In this document: in pieces, positions 12,189 through 23,000 of the stretch
Numbering within the stretch: the stretch's first letter is position 1
How the letters are laid out: every line of letters starts with the position of its first letter
Origin: Ciona savignyi
Lineage: Eukaryota > Chordata > Ascidiacea > Phlebobranchia > Cionidae
DNA: 64,000 bases
NCBI GenBank assembly: GCA_000149265.1
Contig: CH001992.1
Coordinates: 996,561 to 1,060,560 of the forward strand
Reading direction: 5' to 3'
The notes under the pieces: generated by a model
Databases searched by the model: none
Told to the model about the DNA's origin: nothing
What the model saw: the letters and a program-made list of their open reading frames with translations, nothing else
Program-made: the position numbers and the translations under genes

Positions 12189-14006
12189 TTAAAACTGAAT
12201 CATTGGTCCAAACGGATTGTTGGGGTTAAGGTTTTGTTGATTTGGTGTCGTAGCTTGTACTGGTGGCTGCTGGTATGCCATTGGCTGACCATACATACCT
12301 TGAGGCCGAACCATACCCATGGTATTCATTCCGCCTGCCATTTGAGGGTACATTTGGGGTTGGGCTCCCATCATCGGAGCACCATAATATCCACTTGGTG
12401 CCATCATTGTGCTTTGTGCAACAGTAGGAACATAAGCACCACCACCTGTAAGTTGACGGTTTTCGGGCTTCATTTGACCGAAATTGTTACGCTGTCCAAG
12501 TGCCAAATTCTCGTAAGCACTAGCCAATGCTGAATCAAGATTGCCATTGTTGGGTACCTGATTATTTAAGGGTTGTTTCTGCAAGTTCATTTGTTGATTA
12601 GGTGCACCAGCACGTGTAGGTGCCAGTGTGTTCCCAGTTGGTGCAAATGGATCAGATGACATTGGTGCAAACAAGTCAGTTGTGGTATTGGTTTGAGCTG
12701 GTTGCATTGGCATGAAGGAATTTGTGGTTTGCTGTGGAAAAAGGTTCATTCCAGTGTTTCCATACATCGCATTGTTTTGCATCGGTGGCTGTGGTGTAGC
12801 TTGCACATTTAGTGAACCAAAGAGGTCCATTGTGGGCTGTTGAGAACTTTGGGTAAAGCTAGATGGTGTTGAGCCGAAGAGATCCATTTCTAAAGAACTT
12901 TGCTGCTGTTTTGGTGGTGAGCTTGGTTTGACTGCTGGAGGTGAAAAGCTTACAGGGTTGCTGCTTGTAGCAACAGTGGCCTCATTTTCTTTTCTCATTT
13001 TGAATTGATTCAAACGATCTTCTTCTTCAGCAAGAGCAGTTAATTTATCTTTTTCGTCAATACTTTGTATAGATGTATTGAATGCGTTAAATGAGCTAAC
13101 TTGCGCAGCTGTAGGTCCCTGTCGCTTCCCATCTGTTTTTTTCCCATCCATAGCTGCCAAATGTTGCTCCAGTGCATCTAGTAAACTATTCGGCGCTTTG
13201 GTCAGATCAGGAATATCCCCTTTATCAATTCCAACTTGCTCAGCTACCTTAAGCATTTCGGAAACCTTTTCCATTCTTGTAAGAAACTTTTTATAAATAT
13301 CAAGACTTTCTTTGCATTGAGCTTTCTTCATTTCAAAGTATTTTTCCAATAGATTAATAATTCCATCGTTGTAGCATGCAAAGAGACGAATTAGATCTTT
13401 GAATATGAGGACAAAAGCGGAGTTTATTACTCCGCTTGTCAATTCATTTGGGCTGGCATCAAATTCCAGAAGAGCATCCATCTGTTTCTGAATAGTGGGC
13501 AGGGTTTTTATAAGCTTCTCTGATGATAAAGATCGAAGCACGCCACCATCTTTACCACGTTTGACTCTGGTAAAGTCATAAGCAACAGTACGGTATGATA
13601 ATGCCTTCTCATTCAGATATTTACTGTATCGCCGTATGTAGGTTGACATGTCATATCCTTGAACCCCGGAATTATCAAGAAAATGAGTCAAATTAAAGAG
13701 TGAATTTCGTGATGCGGCGTGCTGGAGAAATATTTCATTTCCATAACACATTAAGTGATGCGTTGAAATTAATGCTTTGAACACCACAACCCACTTTGGT
13801 TGTTTGCTTCTTTCAACCAACATATCGGTTAACTCGGGAATGTTGACGTTTGTTTCATTAGTCAAAGATCTTAAGTAATCCAAGTGCTTTTTCTTCGGAC
13901 CCATAACTTCCGTTGTTGTGGCTTTACATACGCTCTTGGACATTTCTGAACCAATTATGGTATGTTGGGCTGCATTAAAACGATCGCTAATTGATTGACC
14001 AGCCAT
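12189..14006 (-). CDS. PICALM/AP180-type clathrin assembly protein, intronless
   Basis: 605-aa protein encoded in one uninterrupted frame. Residues about 15-290 form an ANTH domain (phosphoinositide-binding alpha-solenoid). K28, K38, K40 and H41 (the PKKKH loop) coincide with the PI(4,5)P2-binding residues known from CALM. The C-terminal half is a low-complexity M/Q/P/G/N-rich adaptor tail with short endocytic motifs: two MDLFG, a DLF, a DPF (SSDPF) and a C-terminal NPF (NNPFGPM), which in this family bind clathrin, AP-2 and EH-domain proteins. Length is close to vertebrate PICALM. Role by family: recruiting clathrin at the plasma membrane and sorting small R-SNAREs. The ATG at 14006 has a good context (GTCATGG) and matches the family N-terminus (ISDRFNAAQHTI). 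Vertebrate PICALM has many introns, so a single-exon form is notable; there is no poly(A) tract beside it to prove a retrocopy. Very confident of family; orthology to PICALM versus AP180 (SNAP91) is not resolved, and tunicates may have a single ancestral gene. Confidence 0.95.
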   Translation of the reverse strand: MAGQSISDRFNAAQHTIIGSEMSKSVCKATTTEVMGPKKKHLDYLRSLTNETNVNIPELTDMLVERSKQPKWVVVFKALISTHHLMCYGNEIFLQHAASRNSLFNLTHFLDNSGVQGYDMSTYIRRYSKYLNEKALSYRTVAYDFTRVKRGKDGGVLRSLSSEKLIKTLPTIQKQMDALLEFDASPNELTSGVINSAFVLIFKDLIRLFACYNDGIINLLEKYFEMKKAQCKESLDIYKKFLTRMEKVSEMLKVAEQVGIDKGDIPDLTKAPNSLLDALEQHLAAMDGKKTDGKRQGPTAAQVSSFNAFNTSIQSIDEKDKLTALAEEEDRLNQFKMRKENEATVATSSNPVSFSPPAVKPSSPPKQQQSSLEMDLFGSTPSSFTQSSQQPTMDLFGSLNVQATPQPPMQNNAMYGNTGMNLFPQQTTNSFMPMQPAQTNTTTDLFAPMSSDPFAPTGNTLAPTRAGAPNQQMNLQKQPLNNQVPNNGNLDSALASAYENLALGQRNNFGQMKPENRQLTGGGAYVPTVAQSTMMAPSGYYGAPMMGAQPQMYPQMAGGMNTMGMVRPQGMYGQPMAYQQPPVQATTPNQQNLNPNNPFGPMIQF

Positions 14007-14019
14007 GACCTTAAAATGA
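14007..14019 (-). promoter_or_regulatory. Possible trans- or cis-splice acceptor before the PICALM start
   Basis: Read on the minus strand, TATTCATTTTAAG/GTC lies directly before the ATG. An AG after a T-rich run three bases from the start would suit a spliced-leader acceptor (common in ascidians) or the end of a 5' intron. No branch site can be proven by eye. Confidence 0.3.
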
Positions 14020-14502
14020 ATACTTCAAACGCAGAGAATCTAATACACTTTGACAGCTCTTTCCTTGCCTAAAATCAGACAAGGGTTTCAATAAATAGAG
14101 AGAGCTAAACAAAAAAAAGGCAACGGAGAAGCTGTAACAATATCAAAGTTGATATCTCAGAAATATAAAATAAAACAGAACTACTTACACGTAATATAAA
14201 AAGTTTCGTCTTATAGGGTTATAGTTCGAAAGGGTATTATTAATACTACTGTAGCCAAAAAATATGTTGAGCTGTTATCGAAACTATTGTCTGTGTGAAA
14301 TAAATTGACATAATTTTTATTTTTGATTTCTATGAGTGGATCAGGTGAGGGGTGCGGTTAAGCTATATGAGTTACAACTCCATTCCGTGTTTCATAAATG
14401 GTAAATATCAATAAAAGACACAGTAGCTGGCATTTTTTGTGTTTTGCAAAGATGCTAGGACCTACACAGAGTAAAAGCAACACTTTATTCTGTCCTTTTT
14501 GT

Positions 14503-14799
14503 CCGGCCCGATGGTCTAGCGGTAAAGTGCGTCGCCTTTCAATCGAAAGGTTGCAGGTGCGAAACTGGTCGCTAGCTAGTCGGTTGTGTCCTTGGGCAAG
14601 GCACTTCACGGACATTGCCTGAACCCAGCGGATTAATAGGTTCTACCAAATTGAAGGAACGTGTCTATCATACACAACACACTGCAATAGCTCCGGTAAC
14701 CCGACGATGGGCGCGAGGTGATCTGACGATTGCCCGTGTGATAACCCCTGGGGTTTTCCCATTCACGGGGATAAACATGAATATCCTATCCCTATCCTA
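14503..14799 (+). repeat. Near-complete tRNA-derived SINE, young copy
   Basis: The head (CCGGCCCGATGGTCTAGCGG..., then GGTTGCAGGTGCGAAAC) has the spacing and content of RNA polymerase III box A and box B, so the element is tRNA-derived. The body follows (CCTTGGGCAAGGCACTTCACGG, shown in part), and it ends in a CCTAT repeat near 14782-14799. A 10-bp direct repeat TCCTTTTTGT flanks it (14493-14502 and 14800-14809), the expected target duplication. It resembles the tRNA-type SINEs reported from Ciona, though I cannot confirm the family name. It lies about 500 bp upstream of the PICALM start, in opposite orientation. Confidence 0.9.
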
Positions 14800-15534
14800 T
14801 CCTTTTTGTGTTAAAATGTCATCGCACTGGCATTAAGATACAGATATGGGTCCTTTCGAATTCACGCGACTCATATCGATTTCACTTGTTTTCTGCGTAA
14901 TGCTCATGCTTTACCAAACACTTTTTACGAGGTTTTAGTAAAGTAATTAAGTTCCCTTGGACTTTCAGGGAATTGCATATTAATTATGGGTCTCCTTCAG
15001 AGTCGAAATTGATGCGTATTGTTTTTACTCACAATACTGTTTTTTATACGAACAAAAAAGATGCGAGGAGCCAAATACTCATATTTAATCGTTTTGTTGT
15101 AGGCTTACATCCCCAAAAACACAACTTTACCCAAACCAGTGAGGGGGAATTGCCTTTCTTTGGATTAAGACTAATAGGAGATGGGGTCGAGCAGCAATTT
15201 TTTTCTACAAATTACTTATAAATTTGTGAGGGACTTGTTTGTTCCGTTATTTTATAAAAATGGTGCCTCCAAAATGCCCAAAACTGCCTTATTTTTTTTA
15301 TAATCGCGGATCTAAGTATGCGAACGCATAATAAAAGAAAGTATCTTAATCTTTTCAACTTAATTGATATCTTTTTTTATTAATATTAGGGGTTAAAACA
15401 TTTTTATGGATATTCCCGGAACACGGTTGAAGAAGGAGATTATTATATTATCTGTTCGCATTATATTATCTATCTATTTATGTACCATAAATGTAGTAAT
15501 AGTGTATTATATGTGTTAATGGTTATGTTAGTTT

Positions 15535-15655
15535 TGTAGAACCCATTAATCCGCTGGGTTCAGGCAATGTCCGTTAAGTCCTAGCGACCAGTTTAGTACC
15601 TGAAACCCTTCGGCTGAAAGGCGAGCGCTACTCAACCACCAGACTAATCCGTCGG
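15535..15655 (-). repeat. SINE fragment (head half)
   Basis: On the minus strand it keeps GTCCGACGG..., a degenerate tRNA-like head, CTAGGACTTAACGGACATTGC, and CCCAGCGGATTAATGGG. The rest of the body and the tail are missing. Confidence 0.7.
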
Positions 15656-16354
15656 ACAATAGGTTTCTTTATTACTAAAGCACCAACCGTAGCGATCAAT
15701 TCCCATACTAACGATTTCATCTGTGTATTACATTTACAATTCGGACTCCAGTAAAATGTCATAACCTTGTGCCACCCATATCTACAAATTAGTCAATAAT
15801 GTGTATTCGATCAGATCAACTTAATGATTAGTTAACTACTTTAAAATAGAATACATCAAGCATGATTTTATAAATAAAGAGTTACACAAAAAAAGACTAA
15901 TCGAATTAGCCTTAATTTTACACCTATATAGCATTCGTAAAACAGCCCACTGTTTTGTAAGATAACGGTGGTAAAAAAGCTAAAACTAATAAATTATTAC
16001 ACACAAATTGAAGAAATGGATTCTGCGTGACGAAGAATCAATAGGAGTTTTATAGATTTCGGGATCCAAAGTCATAGATGCGCGTAAAATTATCTTGTCG
16101 TAGAATTATCTTGGCAATATCCGTGCTTAGGCCTGGGTAGAAAATGTCGGAGTTTAGTCGGTACGCCATTGTCTAGTTAATGAAGTAATCGTCGAACCTC
16201 GATGTCGCTTTTCAGCGTTCCTCATGTAAGATATACCTACCATTCAACGTCCAGAAAATGAAATACTACTTTACATTTCTTAAAAAAATAGACCAAACTA
16301 AAAAAAACGTTTAATTCGAAGGAGACTTGTGGCGTTAAATGTTGCTGGGGTGCA

Positions 16355-16660
16355 TCGCATTTCAACCAAACATTTATAGGATCGAAACTGTTCGCTGGCT
16401 TGTCGGCTGTGCCTTTAGGCAAGATGGTCTCCGGTATTGTTTTATTGACTATTGGCCATCCCTTTTGTATATTCCCTTATCTTCCGCATTGTTCCACGAA
16501 AACTAGGACCCAATAATTAATTTTAAAACGACAGACCAAAATCGGGTTTGATTGAAACCTAACGACGTTAAATAGTCGGCTGTATCCTTATACCCGGCAC
16601 TTACCGGACTTGATCCAACAAACTATTGTGTTTGGATCCAACAAACTATTGTGTTTAAGA
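16355..16660 (+). repeat. Broken SINE fragments with a 24-bp tandem duplication
   Basis: Two pieces of the SINE body are recognisable: CGAAACTGTTCGCTGGCTTG...GGCAAG near 16382-16424, and AGTCGGCTGTATCCTTA...CCGGCACTTACCGGAC near 16573-16611. The end holds GATCCAACAAACTATTGTGTTT twice in tandem (about 16612-16658). The GATCCAACAAACT version is shared with the copy at 57.1 kb, which suggests a second SINE subfamily. Confidence 0.55.
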
Positions 16661-17447
16661 AAAAAAACTCTAGCAACGTTTCTATCGTTCTAAACAATGC
16701 AACATAGCTTCGCAAATGGAGCATATGTACAGGCTATGTCACAATACCAGTAACAAATCAACGAAGCATATGGTTTACATTCACGACTTATTGGCTGGCC
16801 GTTAAAGCGACCGATTTTTATAGCAATTTTTACATAAAATTAGTTAGAGTGACGAGCTCATTATGAATTGGAAACTTGTCCTAAACTAAACAGAAAGTGC
16901 TATAAAAATATTGTATTTAAATCTGCTACTGATAAAACCTTTTATTCACCTGCAATACAATGTATTTTTAGCTGCGTTGCCCTAAAAAAAATTTACCCAA
17001 ACGCGAGATGTCGCCCAAGAGTCGAATTGCCAGTTGGTCTAGTCTAGAATTTCTTTGTTTCTGTAAGACAACATTCGAGTCGTTTAATAAGAGCGGACGT
17101 TCTGTTTCATCTAATTAATTGTATGTGGTTAGCACAAGTGATGTGACGATTATGTCTGATTTTGCTACCGCGCCTGGCATTACCTATATGTTAAGTTTTT
17201 CAATTGTTATATTGACGTGTGTTAACCATTGCTGTTCTGTCGCTGTTTCCTAAATTCTTATCTTCAATAGTAATGATAATTTTGTATTATCCAATCACAC
17301 AAAATAAACTATCTACTAAAAAATTAAAAATCAACAATATTATTTGTACTACGGAAAGATTTGAAAAAAATGTGCAAACTTTCACATATTTTATAAAATA
17401 TTTTTATTTTACACTATACAAATGCTAGTTGAACGTGGTCTGCAAAC

Positions 17448-17542
17448 GGTGATTTTGCATTGCTAACCGCCTAAAATCAAATTTAGATGTCCAAGGTGAT
17501 TTTGCATTGCTAAACCGCCTAAAATCAAATTTAGATGTCCAA
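17448..17542. repeat. Tandem duplication of a 47-bp unit
   Basis: The unit GGTGATTTTGCATTGCTAA...GATGTCCAA occurs at 17448-17494 and again at 17495-17542, differing only by one extra A in the second copy. This is a recent local duplication with no coding role visible. Confidence 0.9.
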
Positions 17543-19653
17543 TCGCATTACTGTAATAGCGTTAGATAGGTTTTGTGCAAGGGTGTATGCCTCGTGCTCG
17601 TTGATACTAATAAGGAATTAAACAACTAACATATACAAATAGAAAAGTTTGGTTTTGCTTTAAACAAATGAGGTAAAATGAGGACAACAGAAATGCTTGT
17701 ATACAAAAGCAGGATTAACTTTTTCACCTATGACTTTATTAGCGGTATCATTTGCTACCAAAAAGACATGACGGTTGGGGATTATCTGAATTATTAACCA
17801 TTGCGCGATAAAAAAAACACATTGTAGATACTAAATGCAAGAGTAGCCGGAATAAAACCTATAAATTGGTATAAATCTTTAATCATGTGGTACTTTCTTG
17901 TAAGAAATAGTTGATCAACTACGCACACACTTATGTGCATCGGGTTAATTGACAATATTTCGCCAGTACGCCCATTCGTCATACACAATATACTGGTACT
18001 GAAATAAAAGCAATTATATAAAAAGTCCACCTAAGTACTTATTAGAGCTCATCTTGCAATGTCAAGCAGACACAGCCGCTGAATCACAAAGCAAGGACAC
18101 TAGAAAATTCCGCCCACGATTCTCTTTCAGGCCAATTCATTCCCAATTAACTAAATTACTGAGGCTCTTGCGACTTAATGAGCGTTTCAAGGAATCTAGT
18201 GAGTTTCTAATTGGCCGTTTTTGGCTATATCATAAGACGTGCCCAAGTTCGCGGTAAAAACGTGCTGATATTTTGATTTATTTCTACCACGCCATCCTAT
18301 AAGAATTTGCTCGACACCAGCACAGATTCAAGTCAAATAAAGGTAATAAGTCAGCGCATTAAAATATCCCTGTATTAATTAATATACAATGCAACTATGT
18401 TTCGTGTCAGTTTATCATTGCTATTTTTACAGCTAGTTTTGATGTCTTAACAATAACAGTTGTTTATCTCCACGCGGGTACATTGAATCTTATATGTTAT
18501 GTCAGTGTTCTTCTTGCATAACGATTCAAATAAAACTAATATAATGCGTTCTTCAGACATTTCAGACTATATTTTAACATTGTATGGATAAACCAACCGA
18601 TCTATTTGGTTTTCCCACCACAAAACCGTTCATGCGTGAAAAAGATCAACACGTGACAGGCCGTGGTCAATATTTGCGTAGGTCATCAAATTACCATAGT
18701 GGGATAATTGAGCTGTAAACTAACACCAATTTCAAATTCTGTTTCAAGATCTTTTGTGAAAGACGGATTACTGCGTCTCTTATACGACCACGAAGGAATG
18801 AATGTTTGTGCAGTTAAGGTAATTCCAGTGCTTTAATAACCGATATATGTTTAACAACTTGGTGTAACCATCCTAAAGCCCTGCTTTTCTGCGTTGCGTA
18901 ATAAAACAAATAGATTTAGCACTGGTAATAAATTGTATTCAACATAATTAATGAATTTAAAAGCGCAAAGAAGCAAAGTTGGCAACAAAAGAAACGGCGA
19001 TTGATTAAAAGGTTAGGCATTTGAACAAAGTAGTGAATAGTAAAGGTATCCGAAAGTTACTGTCTAAAAAACAGCACAAAACTAAATTTTAAAAACAATT
19101 ACTAATAAAAGAAAATTAATTTTCCCACCAAATGACGTACTATTGCACCAAATTTCCCTTAGTTCCCATTTTAACTGCATCTAATTGTTGCAGCTCAAGA
19201 AAGACACAAAAACTGCACGAGCGGAAAGCAAAAATAAAAACGATTGTTAATCGAGTGAATAAAAAATACAAAATCTCATTATATGATACTACAAACATCG
19301 TTTTTTCATTATAAAGATTAAAACTTGGTAACGAAAAGTTTTACATTTAACCCCACAATATTTTTAAAATTCTTCGAAATTTATACATATATGGTCATGG
19401 CTTATGCTCCTTTATGAATACACCATCCGGCGTTTCTCATTATTGTAGAAAAATGCGGATACAGGTAGCAAGCTTATTTTCTTGTGATGCCAATTATAAA
19501 TTTGAAACCGGACATCATGAAAGTGCAAAGTCGCATTATTAACGCGGCGCGGTGCAGTTCAACTCTTCTCTCTTCGCCAGAAACGCTGCAAGGCAGCGGT
19601 CAGCAATGCAGCATATTTTTCAGTCCCATTGGGTTGCTGTCCGGCTCGTCCGA

Positions 19654-20036
19654 TCACACAGCTACTACAGGACCACCGTTGTCAAGAAACGATTCGTTAT
19701 ACGAGGGTGGAGGTCGGTCGCTGTGCGAGGACAATGTGCCCGTGCGATGGCGCTCGTGTTCCGACTGAATTCGAGCGTGATGCCCGTGTGGGGTTGAGAT
19801 GGGCAGAAGCGTGACTTGGTGCAACGGAGTGGCGCCGCGCGTTGGCGTCATCGGTGGCGACTGGTACTTCTTCATGTGCCGACGCCGCCGATAAACTTTG
19901 TATCCCAAAAAACCCAACAGTACAATGAAGAGAACTGCGCATGCGCCAAGTACAACACCAATCACCAATCCATTGCTTCCCACCGAGTCGTTGTTGTCGG
20001 CTTCGGTTGGTGGCACTTCATCAAGTGGTTTTTGTA
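19654..20036 (-). CDS. Ephrin exon 5: membrane helix and cytoplasmic tail
   Basis: The acceptor TTTTTTCTTTACAG starts the exon; a stop at 19654-19656 ends it. It encodes V233 to V359: a short acidic stretch, the helix GLVIGVVLGACAVLFIVLLGFLG, RRRR stop-transfer, a Pro/Ser/His-rich tail, a PPSY motif, and C-terminal PVVAV. The last three residues fit a hydrophobic-X-hydrophobic PDZ ligand. Confidence 0.9.
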
Positions 20037-23000
20037 CTGTAAAGAAAAAAGGATTATTATGAAGCAATATATGTTCGTAGAAATATTTATTCCTCCTGCT
20101 GGCATATCAATACGTATGGATGACCAAACGTCAGAATATACCATACAACAACACAGATCGACCAAAACACATTTGCCCGTTATAATTTTTGAACATTTTT
20201 GGTATGTTCTATTATTGGTGAATACAGCGGGCTAAAATAAGTAAAAAGATAAATCAAAGGTATTAGCACAATTAAATGAGGAATTTCTGAAAAAGCGTCG
20301 AATGGGCGAATGAACGAATTAAGTCACGCCGAAACTTTGAGTGCAAGCAAAACAGAACAATTCTCTCTCGGGTCGGTGAGAAAGATGCCATGCGAATGGT
20401 GGATTGAAATCTGCTGGGAACCACAGGCACAAGTATGTGTACTAACAAATGTTGCTACAGAAAATGCTTTCTCTACAAACAGCGAACGAAGGAATCTTAG
20501 AGATTTGAAAAAACGCAATAAAGGGTGGAAGCGACACCACAATGACGTAACAAGATATTCGTGAATTACTTCTATGATGTCATAATAGCCAAACAGGTTA
20601 GTGTAATAATAAATGAGTACATTTGTCCGTTCATTTTTAGAGTTGGGTTGCAATTTCACCAATATTCCTTAATATCACTGGCACCTGGCTCGAATCGATC
20701 ACTAACAAATTGGAACAGGCGGTAAAATAACTTAGAACATTTTTCAACCTTTAGAATGTATTCGTGATTTAAAAATCGGCTTTTTAATTTCGAAGCGTGA
20801 TTTAAACCACCGCAGTTTTTTCGCGGCCATTCGCAGAGGTGGCCTGGCGACTCGGATTACCGAATAAACCCAAGGCACAAAATAATAGGCTTTGTGACGT
20901 CAATACCGACGCTTTTTCAAACGAAAATTGGTTCATCCTCGAAAATTTGGTGGTTTTAAGCTGAAAAATCGATTCCTTTGACAGAAAGTGCCAAAACAAA
21001 ATACGTTGTTTTTATTTCACCTGGTTCATTTTTCTTGGGAGGTGCTACGTTCTTTGGTGTTCCAGGTGGGGCAATTGCCACTGAAGGATAGTTCCTTGGA
21101 GGGTTGGGGATGATGACTTCTGGCTGCTGTGCATGTTGTCTTACTGTGTTGTCGTGAACACTGCTCGTGTCATCTTTTTGACCAACAATCACTTTGTTGT
21201 CAACTGAAAATGAATGTGTTTCATTACACTGCGTAACTAAAAAATACAAGATAAAACTTTCTTAACATTTTAACCACAACCGACTATGTTTTACATATTT
21301 GATTTCGCGGTAAGAGTTAAAGCTTTAAGCGAAAGACTATCCAGTACAGCTGTATTCAAGTCGAAGTTTGCTTTTATTGGCGGGGATTATCCGTGTAAAG
21401 TTTGTCGATGCTTATTTGACGCACAAGTTAATCACAGAGGGAACTTTGAGAGGATTAACATGCATAAACAATATTACTATTATTGTAAGATATCTCGACC
21501 CATTAATGTTTTATTGATGTCTATGATAAATCATAAATTGCATCACAACCAAATTACGTCACAATGGGAGTTTGTGTTACCATATCTATACCCGACCGCG
21601 TGTTAGAAAATGCTTCCTTTTTGATTTAGTCACCGTACAGTCTGCAGCACAGTAATTTATCTGATACCGTGTATTTTCCGTTCCGGTTCTAAAGCCAAAG
21701 TTTGGTGAGTGTAATTGTTTACTATTTCATACGTACACCCGTCAATTATTGATTTTGGTCCCTTTATTTTTAATTTACAGAAAACCGTATCATCCCTCCG
21801 TATCATCCCCACTGCGTAACATCTCCGTCCATATCGTCCCTGTCCCCTCCGTTCCGCATCTGTAACCGTTTGAACTCTGATCGCCAATTATAATTCGAGG
21901 ACACAAACTGTCTGTTCTTTTATTCGATACGAGTTATTTTCAAACCAAAGCAACCCCGTTACTCCACCCGCGGAAGTAACATCGTTTTCAAACTGAGCAA
22001 ACTGATCAAACCCATCGTAACCGTACCTCTCGACCATGGATAACCAACCAGAACACCGCGTAGAACAATGGCTGGACAACATTGAAGAAGCCAAGCAGCC
22101 AGGCATTGAAGAAGCCAAGCAGATACCAGCACCACCTAATTCAACCACACCACTCGATGAAAAGCACGAATCAGTAAGTGTTGTAAGCACTACAAGCTCG
22201 ATGCGCAGCTTTAAGCTAAAAGATAGCAAGGTAAAGCTTGAACTTGCTAGGCTTGCGCGACAACAAGACTTAGAGAGAAAAGAAGAAAGCAAGCTGCTCG
22301 CTGAAGCAGCTGAAAGAGAAAGAAAATTACAAGAGGAACTCGCCGACCGTGAATCCCGGCGAAAACTAGAATTGGCTGAAGCTGAAGCTAGGGCATGGGA
22401 GGAAGCATCCATTCCTGAGGCCAGACACAACGAAGTTCAAACCCGCCAATATGCTGGCTCAACGACACCGCTTCTAGAACAGACTACATCCACTGAACAA
22501 TCACGCAACGAGATAACACCTACCACAGCGCAGCTACCACAACGTTCTACTCTGTACGCCCCGCCCGTTGTGCGCCCTAAGGACAGCGCTCTGTCACATC
22601 TTCCCTTAACCGAACGTCTTTCGCCACCGTTTCCGTCCGACATCCGGGTGAACGACGAAAGAGAACACGTGACAACACAGCATCAGAACCGACCGTCCCG
22701 ATATGCTGATCGCTCCCCAATGCGCAATCAACAACGACGTACACAGCTATCACCGACTCGTATCCGACGAGATTCACCACTCCGTCACGTAAATCACCAA
22801 GAGGTAGGTGAACGCTTTCTACCCAAACCAATTGTACAAAAATTTAATGGAGATCCGATGGACTACTGGTCCTTCGTCAACCGATACCAGCTACATATTG
22901 CCGACATAGTAGACTCATACGACCTAAAATTAGTATACCTACTCCAACATTGCACAGAGCCCGTCTGTGAGAAAATTAAGCATAACTCCGTAGATAATTA

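Larger units (their letters stand above)
14007..19653. other. Intergenic between PICALM and the ephrin 3' end
   Basis: It contains the upstream region of the PICALM gene, SINE copies (14503-14799, 15535-15655, 16355-16660), a 47-bp tandem duplication at 17448-17542, and presumably the ephrin 3' untranslated region below 19653. No further gene is supported; frames such as 14973-15221 are short and unconserved in look. Confidence 0.6.

Noticed and set aside
14503-14575. A functional tRNA gene at the SINE head
   Set aside because: Box A and B are present but the cloverleaf is degenerate and the sequence continues into the SINE body; repeated in many copies.
19484-20235. Several plus-strand frames opposite ephrin exon 5
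   Set aside because: Antisense shadows of the real exon, which has the membrane helix, splice acceptor and correct phase.
21286-21606. 106-codon frame across the left border of the BEL element
   Set aside because: It joins host intron to LTR sequence; its end is simply the LTR codons also seen at the end of the polyprotein.
21888-22430. 180-codon serine-rich frame on the minus strand of the BEL Gag region
   Set aside because: It is the antisense shadow of the coiled-coil Gag sequence (Glu/Lys/Ala-rich sense gives Ser/Leu-rich antisense).
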